Shown: in pieces, positions 34,579-43,054 of the stretch
Layout of the letters: every line of letters starts with the position of its first letter
Numbering within the stretch: the stretch's first letter is position 1
NCBI GenBank assembly: GCA_025056565.1
Contig: JANWWA010000001.1
Location: 407,966 to 471,965, forward strand
Direction of reading: 5' to 3'
Length of the DNA stretch: 64,000 nucleotides
Source: Chloroherpetonaceae bacterium
Lineage (GTDB): Bacteria; Bacteroidota; Chlorobiia; Chlorobiales; Thermochlorobacteraceae
Notes under the pieces: generated by a model
The model's database searches: none
The model's input: only the letters and a program-made list of their open reading frames with translations
Told to the model about the DNA's origin: nothing
Program-made: the position numbers and the translations under genes

Positions 34579-37005
34579 ATGAAAATTTCACTTAGCTGGC
34601 TCAAAACCTTTGCGCCTTCACTGACTTTATCTGCTGATGAAATTGCTGCAAAGCTCACTTCATTAGGCATTGAAGTTGAGGGTATTGAGCAGATAGGCGG
34701 TCGCTTCCAAAATGTTGTCGTTGGCAAAGTGCTCTCATGCGAAAAGCATCCTAATGCAGATAGACTAACGGTCTGCAAAGTTGATGTTGGACAAGCCGCA
34801 CCGCTGCAAATCGTTTGTGGTGCGCCGAATGTGGCAGTAGGACAATATGTGCCTGTGGCACTGGTTGGCGCAGTGCTGAATACGAAAAGCGGTGAAACAC
34901 TTACCATCAAAAAGTCCAAGATTCGCGGGATTGAGTCGATGGGTATGATTTGCGCCGAAGATGAATTAGGACTGTCTGATAACCACGATGGCATTATGGT
35001 TTTGGCGGAAGGTGATGCTCCCTTTGCATTAGGCACGCCCTTCGAGCAGTATGTTGAACATGACACTGTCTTTGACATCTCGATTACGCCTAACCGCCCT
35101 GATGTGCTTTCGCATCTTGGCGTAGCGCGAGAGCTTGTAGGCGTTACTGGCGTGGCCATGCCACATTATCGCGCTCTGCCATTTATAAAGTCTAATTCGC
35201 GAGTGCGCCTTGAAGATCCGGTTGCGTGTCCCCACTATGCCGCCGTGATTATTAAAGGCGTCAAAATTACGCCCTCCCCCGACTGGCTGCAGCGTCGATT
35301 GCGCACTATCGGTCTGCGACCAATCAACAACGTGGTAGATGTTACTAACTATGTGTTGCACTCTATCGGTCAGCCACTTCATGCCTTCGACTTGGATAAG
35401 CTCACTGAGCAACGCATTCGCGTGCGCACCGACATCTCTGGTGAATTTCTCACGCTTGATGGCAAAGTGCGCCAGATTGAACCCGGAATGATTATGATCT
35501 GCGACGCCGTGCAGCCTGTTGCAATTGGCGGGATTATGGGCGGCTTACACTCAGAAATTTCTGACACTACCACCAATGTTCTCTTGGAGTCCGCATACTT
35601 TCATCCCAAGTTCATTCGCAGAGCGGCAAAAAAGTTGGGGCTTTCAACTGATGCTTCCTATCGCTTTGAGCGAGGCGTCGACTGGGGACAGGTGCGCAGT
35701 GCTGCTGCACTGGCTACATCAATGATTTTGGAGCTAGCAGGTGGGCAGGTTGTAGAGACTACTGAAGCTATGGCTGCAGAACCAGTGCGCCGGTCGGTTT
35801 CGCTTAACCCAAGTCGCGTTAATGCGTTCCTAGGCACTGCCCTTGAGCCCTCACAAATGATTTCCATTTTAGTCGGTTTAGGCTTTGAGAGACGGACTCA
35901 ATCGCCTGAGCAAATTACTTTCTCCGTGCCCAGCTGGCGCGTAGATATTGCCGAAGAAGTTGACTTAATTGAGGAAATTGCCCGCATATATGGCTATGAC
36001 CAGATTGCGCCCGCAGAAAAGATGAACGCAGCATATCCTGCTATGCGTCCCTCCAAAGAACACTTCAACGACCGCTTGCGTGAGATGGTTATTGGAATGG
36101 GCTTCAAGGAAGTCTTAACTAACCCACTTCTCAAACTCTCAGAGGCAGAGCTTTTTTCAGCACGCGTCATTCGCACACTCAATCCTATTTCGGAGGAAAT
36201 GGAAGCGCTGCGACCGAGCCTTGTGCCTTCGCTGCTCAGGGTCATTGCGCACAATCAGAACCTCAGCAACTTCGATATGCGCATCTTTGAAATTGCACGC
36301 ATCTTCGAGCTTGCCTCCCCTGAAGAACCTACAGCGGTGAAGGGCTACAGAGAACAAGAAATGCTCGGATTGGCACTCACAGGTCGGCGTGCCCCGCGCA
36401 GTTGGGCTCATCCTAATGCGATGTCGGATTTCTTTGACTTAAAGGGTGCTGTTGAAGAAATTCTCCGACGAATGCATTTACTTGAAAAATCAAAGTTTAT
36501 TCCTTATACTCGTGACAGCCTGCGCTTAGAAATTGTTGCAGGTGGCAATGCGCCGACTGCGGGCATCTATGCAGGTCTGTTGCAGATTGTGCCAGCTGTT
36601 CATCTTAGCCAGTATGGCATTGAGCAGCCTGTGTATTTGGCAGAGTTGAATTTAGATGTGCTTCGTGCATTTGCTGATGAGCAGTACCAGTATGTTGCGC
36701 CTGCAAGGTTTCCTGCGGTTGTTCGTGACCTTGCTTTCTACGTGCCCTTCTCAGTGGCGTCCGCTGAAATGATTGCGGATATGCGCAAGGTCAGTAACCT
36801 TATTGAACAGGTAGAGGTATTTGATGTTTATGAACCGCCTGTGAATGGTCACAATGCAGAAAGCAAGCCACGACGCAGCGTTGCCTTCTCGCTAAAATTC
36901 GTCAGTCATACGCATACTTTCACAGAGTCTGAAATTTCTGCGTTGCTGACGAAAGTTATCGAGCAAGTTCAATCCAAGTACGGTGCGGAACTGCGCCAGT
37001 CCTAA
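34579..37005 (+). CDS. pheT: Phenylalanyl-tRNA synthetase beta subunit
   Basis: 808 residues, full length. N-terminal core MKISLSWLKTFAPSLTLSAD, tRNA-binding OB fold (VVGKVLSCEKHPNADRLTVC), B3/B4 editing domain (DISITPNRPDVLSHLGVARE), B5 (VSLNPSRVNAFLGTALEPSQ), catalytic-like core, and the C-terminal anticodon-binding FDX-ACB domain (RFPAVVRDLAFYV, then VAFSLKFVSHTHTFTESEIS). It pairs with the alpha subunit PheS, which is not in the window, so the two genes are separate here as in many Bacteroidetes and Chlorobi. Confidence 0.96.
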   Translation: MKISLSWLKTFAPSLTLSADEIAAKLTSLGIEVEGIEQIGGRFQNVVVGKVLSCEKHPNADRLTVCKVDVGQAAPLQIVCGAPNVAVGQYVPVALVGAVLNTKSGETLTIKKSKIRGIESMGMICAEDELGLSDNHDGIMVLAEGDAPFALGTPFEQYVEHDTVFDISITPNRPDVLSHLGVARELVGVTGVAMPHYRALPFIKSNSRVRLEDPVACPHYAAVIIKGVKITPSPDWLQRRLRTIGLRPINNVVDVTNYVLHSIGQPLHAFDLDKLTEQRIRVRTDISGEFLTLDGKVRQIEPGMIMICDAVQPVAIGGIMGGLHSEISDTTTNVLLESAYFHPKFIRRAAKKLGLSTDASYRFERGVDWGQVRSAAALATSMILELAGGQVVETTEAMAAEPVRRSVSLNPSRVNAFLGTALEPSQMISILVGLGFERRTQSPEQITFSVPSWRVDIAEEVDLIEEIARIYGYDQIAPAEKMNAAYPAMRPSKEHFNDRLREMVIGMGFKEVLTNPLLKLSEAELFSARVIRTLNPISEEMEALRPSLVPSLLRVIAHNQNLSNFDMRIFEIARIFELASPEEPTAVKGYREQEMLGLALTGRRAPRSWAHPNAMSDFFDLKGAVEEILRRMHLLEKSKFIPYTRDSLRLEIVAGGNAPTAGIYAGLLQIVPAVHLSQYGIEQPVYLAELNLDVLRAFADEQYQYVAPARFPAVVRDLAFYVPFSVASAEMIADMRKVSNLIEQVEVFDVYEPPVNGHNAESKPRRSVAFSLKFVSHTHTFTESEISALLTKVIEQVQSKYGAELRQS

Positions 37006-37117
37006 CCGTTGCGCAGGGCAAAGCAGTTGAAAACAGAGCTTTGCCAGTTCGGACAGCTCTTTGCAACTGCAGTTTCTCTGACCACATTGAGGAGTTTTGG
37101 CGACTACTTGAACAGAG

Positions 37118-37462
37118 ATGGATAAACAAGAGAAGCATCTGACGCCCGAAGCAGCACTGGAAGAATTGGAACGGTATGTAGAACACCTTGTGTCAGAAAA
37201 CTTAGCTCTGCGGCGTGAGAAGGAAGCTTTGTTGCGACAGCTGGAAGAGCAAACACACCTTGCTAATCAGCTTTTGCAGCAGCATGCTTCACTTGCGCCT
37301 GTTTCTTCGGACACTGCGCAACCGCCCACTACACCAGATGAGCCAGTCGTGGTTCTCACGGCCTCAGAGCGACTTTATTTCAAGGAACGCCTTACGCACC
37401 TTCTGGAAAGGATTACGCTTGAATTACATCGCTTAGATGCGTCAGGCACACCAAGCTCATAG
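37118..37462 (+). CDS. Small coiled-coil protein next to zapA
   Basis: 114 residues, no recognised family. Two charged heptad helices (EELERYVEHLVSENLALRRE and SERLYFKERLTHLLERITLE) are joined by a Pro/Thr-rich linker (SSDTAQPPTTPDEP). It begins 112 bases after pheT and ends 14 bases before zapA. The position just upstream of zapA and the coiled-coil nature resemble ZapB-like division proteins in other bacteria, but homology is not visible. A role at the division ring with ZapA is inferred from position only. Confidence 0.7.
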   Translation: MDKQEKHLTPEAALEELERYVEHLVSENLALRREKEALLRQLEEQTHLANQLLQQHASLAPVSSDTAQPPTTPDEPVVVLTASERLYFKERLTHLLERITLELHRLDASGTPSS

Positions 37463-37476
37463 CTTCATTTTCTGCA

Positions 37477-37761
37477 ATGGAACCCATCAAAGTGCGCATA
37501 TTTGGAGAAGAGTATCCGCTGCTGGTGGAAAATCGCTTTCTTACGGAATCAGCTGCTCAGCAAGTTGATGCTCAGATGCATGAATACCGCCGCAAAGGCA
37601 TAGATTTAGGTACCACAAAACTTGCAATTTTAACAGCTGTCAATTTTGCAGAAAAAGCCCTTGAGCTTGAACAGCGATTAAACCATCTTACCAGTAAAAT
37701 TACACAACTTACCCATCAAATTTCGCAACATTATACTGGTAAAAATCTTTATTCTAAATAA
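37477..37761 (+). CDS. zapA: Cell division protein ZapA
   Basis: 94 residues. It shows the ZapA N-terminal strand-turn (IKVRIFGEEYPLLVEN), the helix carrying ESAAQQVDAQMHEYRRKGI, LAILTAVNFAEKALELE and a C-terminal coiled coil (LEQRLNHLTSKITQLTHQIS). ZapA crosslinks FtsZ filaments. The order pheT - coiled-coil gene - zapA - RNA - rny is preserved in related bacteria as I recall it. Downstream lies a candidate 6S RNA. Confidence 0.9.
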   Translation: MEPIKVRIFGEEYPLLVENRFLTESAAQQVDAQMHEYRRKGIDLGTTKLAILTAVNFAEKALELEQRLNHLTSKITQLTHQISQHYTGKNLYSK

Positions 37762-37798
37762 CCAATTTGCTGTTCTGTTCTTTACCAAGTCGCTCTGA

Positions 37799-37846
37799 CC
37801 TAAGTGCTTATCTGAACATGGGTTTTAATCCGCACCAGTACTTAGG
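37799..37846 (+). other. Stem-loop between zapA and the candidate 6S RNA
   Basis: CCTAAGT (37799-37805) is perfectly complementary to ACTTAGG (37840-37846). The 3' arm overlaps the first two bases of the RNA's closing stem, so it may be a zapA transcript end or a pre-RNA fold that is removed on processing. There is no T-run. A clear promoter was not found. Confidence 0.35.
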
Positions 37847-38043
37847 GCTGTGCATTTGAACACAAAGAATCGTTGCTAATACAACAGGGAGCTGTTCTCT
37901 CGGCGTTGAATGCAGGCCTCACTCAGACTCAGCTCTGAGTTGTCTCAACAATCGCTGGGTTGATTGTTGGGCGCAGTGGAAGCACGAGACGTTGAGGACG
38001 CACCCATCTTGATGGTCTGGATTCTTTGGACCGAACACAGCCC
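37845..38043 (+). ncRNA. ssrS: Candidate 6S RNA (ssrS-like), 199 nt
   Basis: In the 366-base gap between zapA and rny no ORF is supported, but long-range complementarity is strong. GGGCTGTG (37845-37852) pairs perfectly with CACAGCCC (38036-38043), and CAAAGAATC (37863-37871) pairs perfectly with GATTCTTTG (38020-38028), giving two stacked stems that close a rod of about 199 nt. Toward the middle are AACAG/CTGTT and CCAT/ATGG side hairpins of a bubble, TCTCG/CGAGA, then apical hairpins CTCAGA/TCTGAG (37922-37939) and CAACAATC/GATTGTTG (37946-37969). Rod, bubble, size and location after zapA are the 6S RNA pattern; 6S RNA binds and inhibits housekeeping RNA polymerase. It could also be the rny leader. 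A T-run follows at about 38060. Confidence 0.65.
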
Positions 38044-38127
38044 GAGGACGACGTGCGGATTTTTTATTTCGTCAATTGTTTTTACCGTATTTCTAATACT
38101 TGTAACAACACGGAGACCATTTTAGCT

Positions 38128-39720
38128 ATGGAAAGTGTTTTGAATATCTCGATCAACTTTGTGGCAGTTATTGTCTCGTCATTGGTTTCCTTCATCATCG
38201 GCTTTTTTATCAGCCGCTACATTTTGGATAGAGTTGGCACGACCAAAGTCTTAGAAGCAGAGGAACGCGCTGCTCAAATCATTCAAGAAGCGCAGCGCGA
38301 AGCGCAGGCTCTCAAAGACGCAAAGATGGAAGAGGTCAACGAAGAGTGGCGACGCAAAAAGCGTGAGTTTGAGCAGGAAGTCAATATCAAGAACAACAAG
38401 TTTGCCCAAGCACAAAAGCAAGCGAAGGCAAAGGAAGAAGCGCTCAACCGCCGTGCTGAACAGCTTCAAAAGCGCGAAAAAGCCCTCGAGGAACTCCAGC
38501 GAGAGCTGCAGCAAAAGATGCAGTTTGTTGAGCAGCGTACCGCTGAACTGCAACATCTCATTTCCGAACAAAATCAGCGCTTGGAAAACATCAGTGGTTT
38601 GAATGCAGAAGATGCCAAAGCAATGCTGATTGAAAATCTTATCGCAAAAGCCAAAGAAGAAGCGGCAGAGACACTGAAAGCCATACACGACGAGACGGCA
38701 GCCAATGCTGAGAAAATTTCTGAAAAAGTCATTATGTCCGCTATTGAGCGCACGGCACCGAATTTAGCGATTGAAAACACGGTTACTGCTGTGCACCTGC
38801 AAAGCGATGAGCTAAAGGGTCGCATCATCGGTCGTGAAGGGCGCAATATCAAAGCCTTTGAAAATGTTACAGGCGCTGAAATTATCGTTGATGATACGCC
38901 TGAGGTGGTCATCATTTCCTGCTTTGACCCGATTCGCAGAGAGCTTGCCAAGATGACCTTGCAGCGCCTTTTAGCCGATGGGATCATTCACCCAGGCACG
39001 ATTGAAAAAGCCTACCAAGCGGCTCAGAAAGAGCTTGATGAACTTATTATGAGCGCAGGTGAAGACGCTGTAGTGCAGCTTGGCATCCCTAACTTTCACC
39101 CTGATATTGTCAAGCTCATTGGCAAGATGAAGTTCCGCACCAACTATGGGCAAAACTTGCTCAAGCATTCACTCGAGGTTGCTATGCTCGCAGGTTATAT
39201 GGCTGCCGAACTCAAATTAGATACGAAACTGGCTAAGCGAGCTGGGCTTTTGCACGATATTGGCAAAGTGTTGGAGTCGCAGGAACAGCCGCACGGCTTA
39301 GCTGGCGCTGAATTTTTGAAAAAGTATAAAGAACCGCCTATTGTAGTCAATGCCGTAGCGGCGCATCACGGTGATGTTCCCAAAGAGCATCCTATTGCCG
39401 AGTTGGTCGATATTGCAAATGTGATGTCTGGCTCTCGTCCCGGCTCACGCGGTGCAATTACCCCAGAAGGCTATATCAAGCGTTTGGAGAGCTTGGAAGA
39501 AATTGCCCGCTCTTTCCAAGGTGTGGCAAGAAGTTACGCCTTGCAGGCAGGTCGTGAAATCCGCGTTATTGTCGACGGTGAACGCATTAGCGACCAGCAA
39601 GCAGATGCGCTCGCACACGATATTGCACACAAGATTATGACCTCCGTGCAGTATCCCGGACAAATCAAGGTTACGGTGGTGCGAGAGACACGTGCGGTCG
39701 CATATGCGCGCGAGCGATAA
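38128..39720 (+). CDS. rny: Ribonuclease Y
   Basis: 530 residues from the ATG at 38128; the longer frame starting at 38026 runs back into the RNA gene and is not a real start. A single N-terminal membrane helix (FVAVIVSSLVSFIIGFFISR), a long coiled coil (about residues 35-210), a KH domain (HLQSDELKGRIIGREGRNIK) and an HD domain (HSLEVAMLAGYMAAELKLDT, LLHDIGK). RNase Y starts mRNA decay at the cytoplasmic membrane. Its gene follows zapA and the candidate 6S RNA. Confidence 0.95.
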   Translation: MESVLNISINFVAVIVSSLVSFIIGFFISRYILDRVGTTKVLEAEERAAQIIQEAQREAQALKDAKMEEVNEEWRRKKREFEQEVNIKNNKFAQAQKQAKAKEEALNRRAEQLQKREKALEELQRELQQKMQFVEQRTAELQHLISEQNQRLENISGLNAEDAKAMLIENLIAKAKEEAAETLKAIHDETAANAEKISEKVIMSAIERTAPNLAIENTVTAVHLQSDELKGRIIGREGRNIKAFENVTGAEIIVDDTPEVVIISCFDPIRRELAKMTLQRLLADGIIHPGTIEKAYQAAQKELDELIMSAGEDAVVQLGIPNFHPDIVKLIGKMKFRTNYGQNLLKHSLEVAMLAGYMAAELKLDTKLAKRAGLLHDIGKVLESQEQPHGLAGAEFLKKYKEPPIVVNAVAAHHGDVPKEHPIAELVDIANVMSGSRPGSRGAITPEGYIKRLESLEEIARSFQGVARSYALQAGREIRVIVDGERISDQQADALAHDIAHKIMTSVQYPGQIKVTVVRETRAVAYARER

Positions 39721-39807
39721 CGCTCGCCTCGCTTACTCTCTGTAACGTTGTTTCTTTGTCAAAGCTTTTTAACTTTGCGTGCTACAACGACTCCAACTGC
39801 TTTGGCA

Positions 39808-40206
39808 ATGAGAGTATTTTTGCTCAAATCAAAGATTCACCGTGCAACGGTTACGCATGCCGACCTTCACTACGAAGGCAGCATTACGATTGATATGGAC
39901 CTTGTTGAGGCTGCGCAGATGCTGCCATACGAGAAAGTGCAGGTCGTCAATAACCACAACGGTGCACGGTTTGAGACCTACATTATTCCGGGCAAGCGTG
40001 GCTCTGGCGTGGTGCAGCTCAATGGTGCTTGCGCTCGTCTTGCTGCAGTAGGCGATGAAATTATCATTATGACATATGCCGATATGACTCCTGAGGAAGC
40101 ACGCCTGCACCGCCCCGTAATTGTGCTGGTTAGCAAACAAAACGTGATCACTCACCGCTATGCTGCCGATGTACCTAATGCTGCCTCACTCTGCGATGCA
40201 TCTTAG
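39808..40206 (+). CDS. panD: Aspartate 1-decarboxylase precursor
   Basis: 132 residues from the ATG at 39808. [20 protein letters not shown] contains the Gly-Ser site where the proenzyme cleaves itself to form the pyruvoyl cofactor; [40 protein letters not shown] and the downstream [16 protein letters not shown] are typical. It makes beta-alanine for pantothenate and coenzyme A. Other pan genes are not here. Confidence 0.95.
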   Translation: MRVFLLKSKIHRATVTHADLHYEGSITIDMDLVEAAQMLPYEKVQVVNNHNGARFETYIIPGKRGSGVVQLNGACARLAAVGDEIIIMTYADMTPEEARLHRPVIVLVSKQNVITHRYAADVPNAASLCDAS

Positions 40207-40240
40207 CACAACAACACTTAATTGAATCCTGCCAACTCTG

Positions 40241-40996
40241 ATGCACGATTTAGCAATTGTCGTCATGGCAGCCGGAAAAGGCACACGAATGAAGTCTGAC
40301 CTTGCTAAGGTGCTGCACCCTCTTCTGAATCGTCCGATGATTGACTATGTCTTAGACGCAGCTTTGCAGCTTTCACCGAAGAAGGTGGTGCTCATTGTTG
40401 GTCATCAAGCAGAGCGTGTCAAACAAGCCACGGCGGCATTCAAGGTCGAGTATGCCTTACAATCCCCTCAATTAGGCACTGGACATGCTGTGATGCAAGC
40501 TGAGCCACTGCTTAGTTGCTTCAACGGCGATGTAATGGTGCTCTCTGGTGATGCCCCTCTCATCACGGCTGCTACACTGCAAAAGCTCTGGGCGTATCAC
40601 TGCAAAGAAAATGCGGTTGCGACTGTGCTTACAGCAATCGTGGAAGACCCTACTGGATACGGTCGCATTATTCGTAGTCATAGCACCTCTCGCATTGTGA
40701 AGATGGTTGAACATAAAGACGCGTCGCCAGAGGAACGTGCAGTGCGCGAAATCAACTCTGGGGTTTATGTTTTTCAGAAAAAACCGCTCTTTGAGGCACT
40801 TCGCTGCATTCGCAATGACAACGCTCAGCAGGAATACTATTTGCCTGACGTGTTTAACATTTTCCTTGCTGAAGATCTGCCTGTAGCCGCTCTGACTACA
40901 GAGTCGCCTGATGAAATTTGCGGGGTCAACACTCCCGAACAGCTTCAAGAAGCAGAGGCTATTCTGCGTCGCCGCGTGTTTTTACCCCAAGCATAA
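40241..40996 (+). CDS. GlmU-type nucleotidyltransferase, uridyltransferase half only
   Basis: 251 residues. VVMAAGKGTRMKSDLAKVLH is the nucleotide-binding G-x-G-T-R-M motif; QLGTGHAVMQAEP, LSGDAPLI, PTGYGRIIR, VEHKDASPEERAVREINSGV and DNAQQEYYLPDVFNIF follow GlmU step by step. Bifunctional GlmU is about 450 residues; the C-terminal left-handed beta-helix acetyltransferase is missing and the frame simply ends. It should make UDP-GlcNAc from UTP and GlcNAc-1-P, with acetylation done elsewhere, or act on a related sugar. It follows panD after 34 bases. Confidence 0.85.
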   Translation: MHDLAIVVMAAGKGTRMKSDLAKVLHPLLNRPMIDYVLDAALQLSPKKVVLIVGHQAERVKQATAAFKVEYALQSPQLGTGHAVMQAEPLLSCFNGDVMVLSGDAPLITAATLQKLWAYHCKENAVATVLTAIVEDPTGYGRIIRSHSTSRIVKMVEHKDASPEERAVREINSGVYVFQKKPLFEALRCIRNDNAQQEYYLPDVFNIFLAEDLPVAALTTESPDEICGVNTPEQLQEAEAILRRRVFLPQA

Positions 40997-41032
40997 CTTG
41001 CAAGCTGCTATTTTTGCGCTAACGGTTTCTGT

Positions 41033-42175
41033 ATGCATTTTGAGCTGCAAAAAAAAGACACCCATACTGCTGCTCGCGCAGGCCGGCTGGTTACCGCTCA
41101 CGGCGAGATTCTTACGCCAGTTTTTATGCCAGTTGGCACGCGGGCTGCAGTGCGTGCGGTCGCCCCTCGTGAGCTTTTGGAAATCGGCGCACAAATCATT
41201 CTTGGCAACACTTATCATCTTTACCTGCGCCCTTCCACCGATGTTCTCTTCAAGGCTGGTGGCTTACATCGTTTTATGAGCTGGCACAAGCCAATTCTGA
41301 CAGACAGTGGTGGCTATCAAGTCTTTTCACTTTCTGATTTGCGTGAAATCTACGAGGAGGGCGTTGCATTTAAGTCGCACCTTGACGGCTCTCGGCACTT
41401 CTTTACACCTGAAAATGTGATTGATGCACAGCGCCGCATTGGCAGCGACATTATGATGGTGCTTGACGAATGTCCTCCATACAATGCAGATCGAGCTTAC
41501 ATCAAGGCTTCCAGCGAACTCACGATTCGCTGGGCTGCGCGTGCGCAGGCACACTTTGCAAAGACAGAACCGCTCTATGGCTACTCTCAGGCGCTCTTTG
41601 CGATTACGCAAGGTGGCACTTTTGAAGATTTGCGTGCTCAGTCCACCAAACGCTTAGTAGAGATGGATTTTGCAGGTTATGCTGTGGGTGGCTTAGCGGT
41701 CGGTGAGCCAGAGGACGCAATGTATCGAATGCTTGAGATTTCCGAACCACTTTTGCCTGAAGAGAAACCACGATACTTAATGGGCGTTGGCACACCTATT
41801 AACATTCTGAACGCAATTGAGCGGGGAATGGATATGTTTGACTGCGTGGTCCCCACGCGTGAAGGACGTAATGGCAGAGTCTATACGCGATACGGCACCC
41901 TCAACCTTCGCGCCGCCAAATATGCTGAGGATTTTCGCCCCCTTGATGAAGGCTTTGAGAACTATGTTTGCCAGAATTTTTCTCGTGCTTACCTACGTCA
42001 CTTGCTCAACGTTGACGAAATTTTAGGGTTGCAGCTTTGCTCCTTGCACAATCTTTCATTTTTTCTATGGCTGACTCGCACCGCGCGAGAGCATATTTTA
42101 GCTGGCACTTTCAAGGACTGGAAGGAGGCATTTACTGAACAATTCCAGTCTGGCGAACGTGCTGAGGTTCACTAA
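41033..42175 (+). CDS. tgt: Queuine tRNA-ribosyltransferase
   Basis: 380 residues. ARAGRLVTAHGEILTPVFMP, GNTYHLYLRP, LTDSGGYQVFSLSDLREIYE (catalytic Asp region), QGGTFEDLRAQS, GYAVGGLAVGEP and DMFDCVVPTREGRNGRVYTR (nucleophile Asp) are all present. It swaps guanine 34 for preQ1 in tRNAs with GUN anticodons. The zinc site is odd: where most bacterial enzymes have C-x-C-x-x-C, this one reads FENYVC, so two of the three Cys are absent, while the later His (SLHNLSFFL) is kept. The gene converges with mlaF. Confidence 0.93.
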   Translation: MHFELQKKDTHTAARAGRLVTAHGEILTPVFMPVGTRAAVRAVAPRELLEIGAQIILGNTYHLYLRPSTDVLFKAGGLHRFMSWHKPILTDSGGYQVFSLSDLREIYEEGVAFKSHLDGSRHFFTPENVIDAQRRIGSDIMMVLDECPPYNADRAYIKASSELTIRWAARAQAHFAKTEPLYGYSQALFAITQGGTFEDLRAQSTKRLVEMDFAGYAVGGLAVGEPEDAMYRMLEISEPLLPEEKPRYLMGVGTPINILNAIERGMDMFDCVVPTREGRNGRVYTRYGTLNLRAAKYAEDFRPLDEGFENYVCQNFSRAYLRHLLNVDEILGLQLCSLHNLSFFLWLTRTAREHILAGTFKDWKEAFTEQFQSGERAEVH

Positions 42176-42227
42176 GGCCCTGAAAGATTAACCACATCAT
42201 ATCTTGCGTTTCATTGTTACGGCTGGC

Positions 42228-43013
42228 TTAGCTTGCTTTTTGCTGCCTGCTTAGCCGTCCTAATTCATCTTCAATTTCAACGTCGTGGTAGGAGTTGCGG
42301 TCAACGAAATTGCGAATAATCGGGTCTTGTGTCGCAGCTAAATCGCTCGGCGAGCCGAGAAAGTAAATTTTACCTTCGTGCATCATCGCAACTCGGTCTG
42401 CCACCTTATAGACACTTTGCATATCGTGCGTTACGACCACCGATGTTACGCGCAGCGTCTTTGCCAGCGTTTGAATCAGTGTGTCAATTGAGTCCGACAT
42501 AATTGGGTCTAAGCCTGTCGTTGGCTCATCGTAAAAGATGTATTCAGGATTGGTTGCCAGCGCCCGCGCCAAGCCCACACGCTTGCGCATTCCGCCAGAG
42601 AGTTCTGCTGGCTTCAAATGCTCGATGTTCGGTAAGCCCACCATTTCGAGCTTTTCTGCCACGATTTTGCGAATCTCTTTCTCCGAGAGAGAAGTGTTTT
42701 CGCGCAGCGCAATCCCCACATTTTCACCGACGGTCATTGAATCAAAGAGTGCGGCGCCTTGAAACAAGAAGCCGAAGCGTAGTCGCAGTTTGTAAAGCTC
42801 CGCTTTGCTGAGTTGAGAAATCACTTTGCCATCTACGCGCACCTCACCGTCGTCGGGCATTAGCAACCCAACAATGTGTTTCAGCAACACAGATTTGCCG
42901 CATCCGCTTCGCCCGATGATGACCATCGTCTCCCCTGTCTGGATATCCAGCGTTACGCCTTGCAAGACGCGCTTATTGCGAAACGCTTTCTTCAAGTTCT
43001 TAATCTCAATCAT
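42228..43013 (-). CDS. mlaF: ABC transporter ATPase, MlaF/Ttg2A type
   Basis: 261 residues. Walker A GRSGCGKSVLLKHIVGLLMP, signature ELSGGMRKRVGLARALATNP, Walker B YIFYDEPTTGLDP, then TSVVVTHDMQSVYKVADRVA with the H-loop. The GRSGCGKSVLLKH and FLFQGAALFDSMTVGENVG stretches are typical of MlaF, which drives phospholipid movement with MlaE and MlaD. Neither mlaE nor mlaD is beside it: the neighbours are aroF upstream (41 bases) and tgt converging downstream. Confidence 0.88.
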   Translation of the reverse strand: MIEIKNLKKAFRNKRVLQGVTLDIQTGETMVIIGRSGCGKSVLLKHIVGLLMPDDGEVRVDGKVISQLSKAELYKLRLRFGFLFQGAALFDSMTVGENVGIALRENTSLSEKEIRKIVAEKLEMVGLPNIEHLKPAELSGGMRKRVGLARALATNPEYIFYDEPTTGLDPIMSDSIDTLIQTLAKTLRVTSVVVTHDMQSVYKVADRVAMMHEGKIYFLGSPSDLAATQDPIIRNFVDRNSYHDVEIEDELGRLSRQQKAS

Positions 43014-43054
43014 CCTTTGCTCAGTGTCAGGTTAAGCCGCGGTCTGCTCACAGC

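Noticed and set aside
38026-38127. In-frame upstream extension of rny
   Set aside because: It runs into the candidate 6S RNA and adds residues before the conserved N-terminal helix; the ATG at 38128 is the sensible start.
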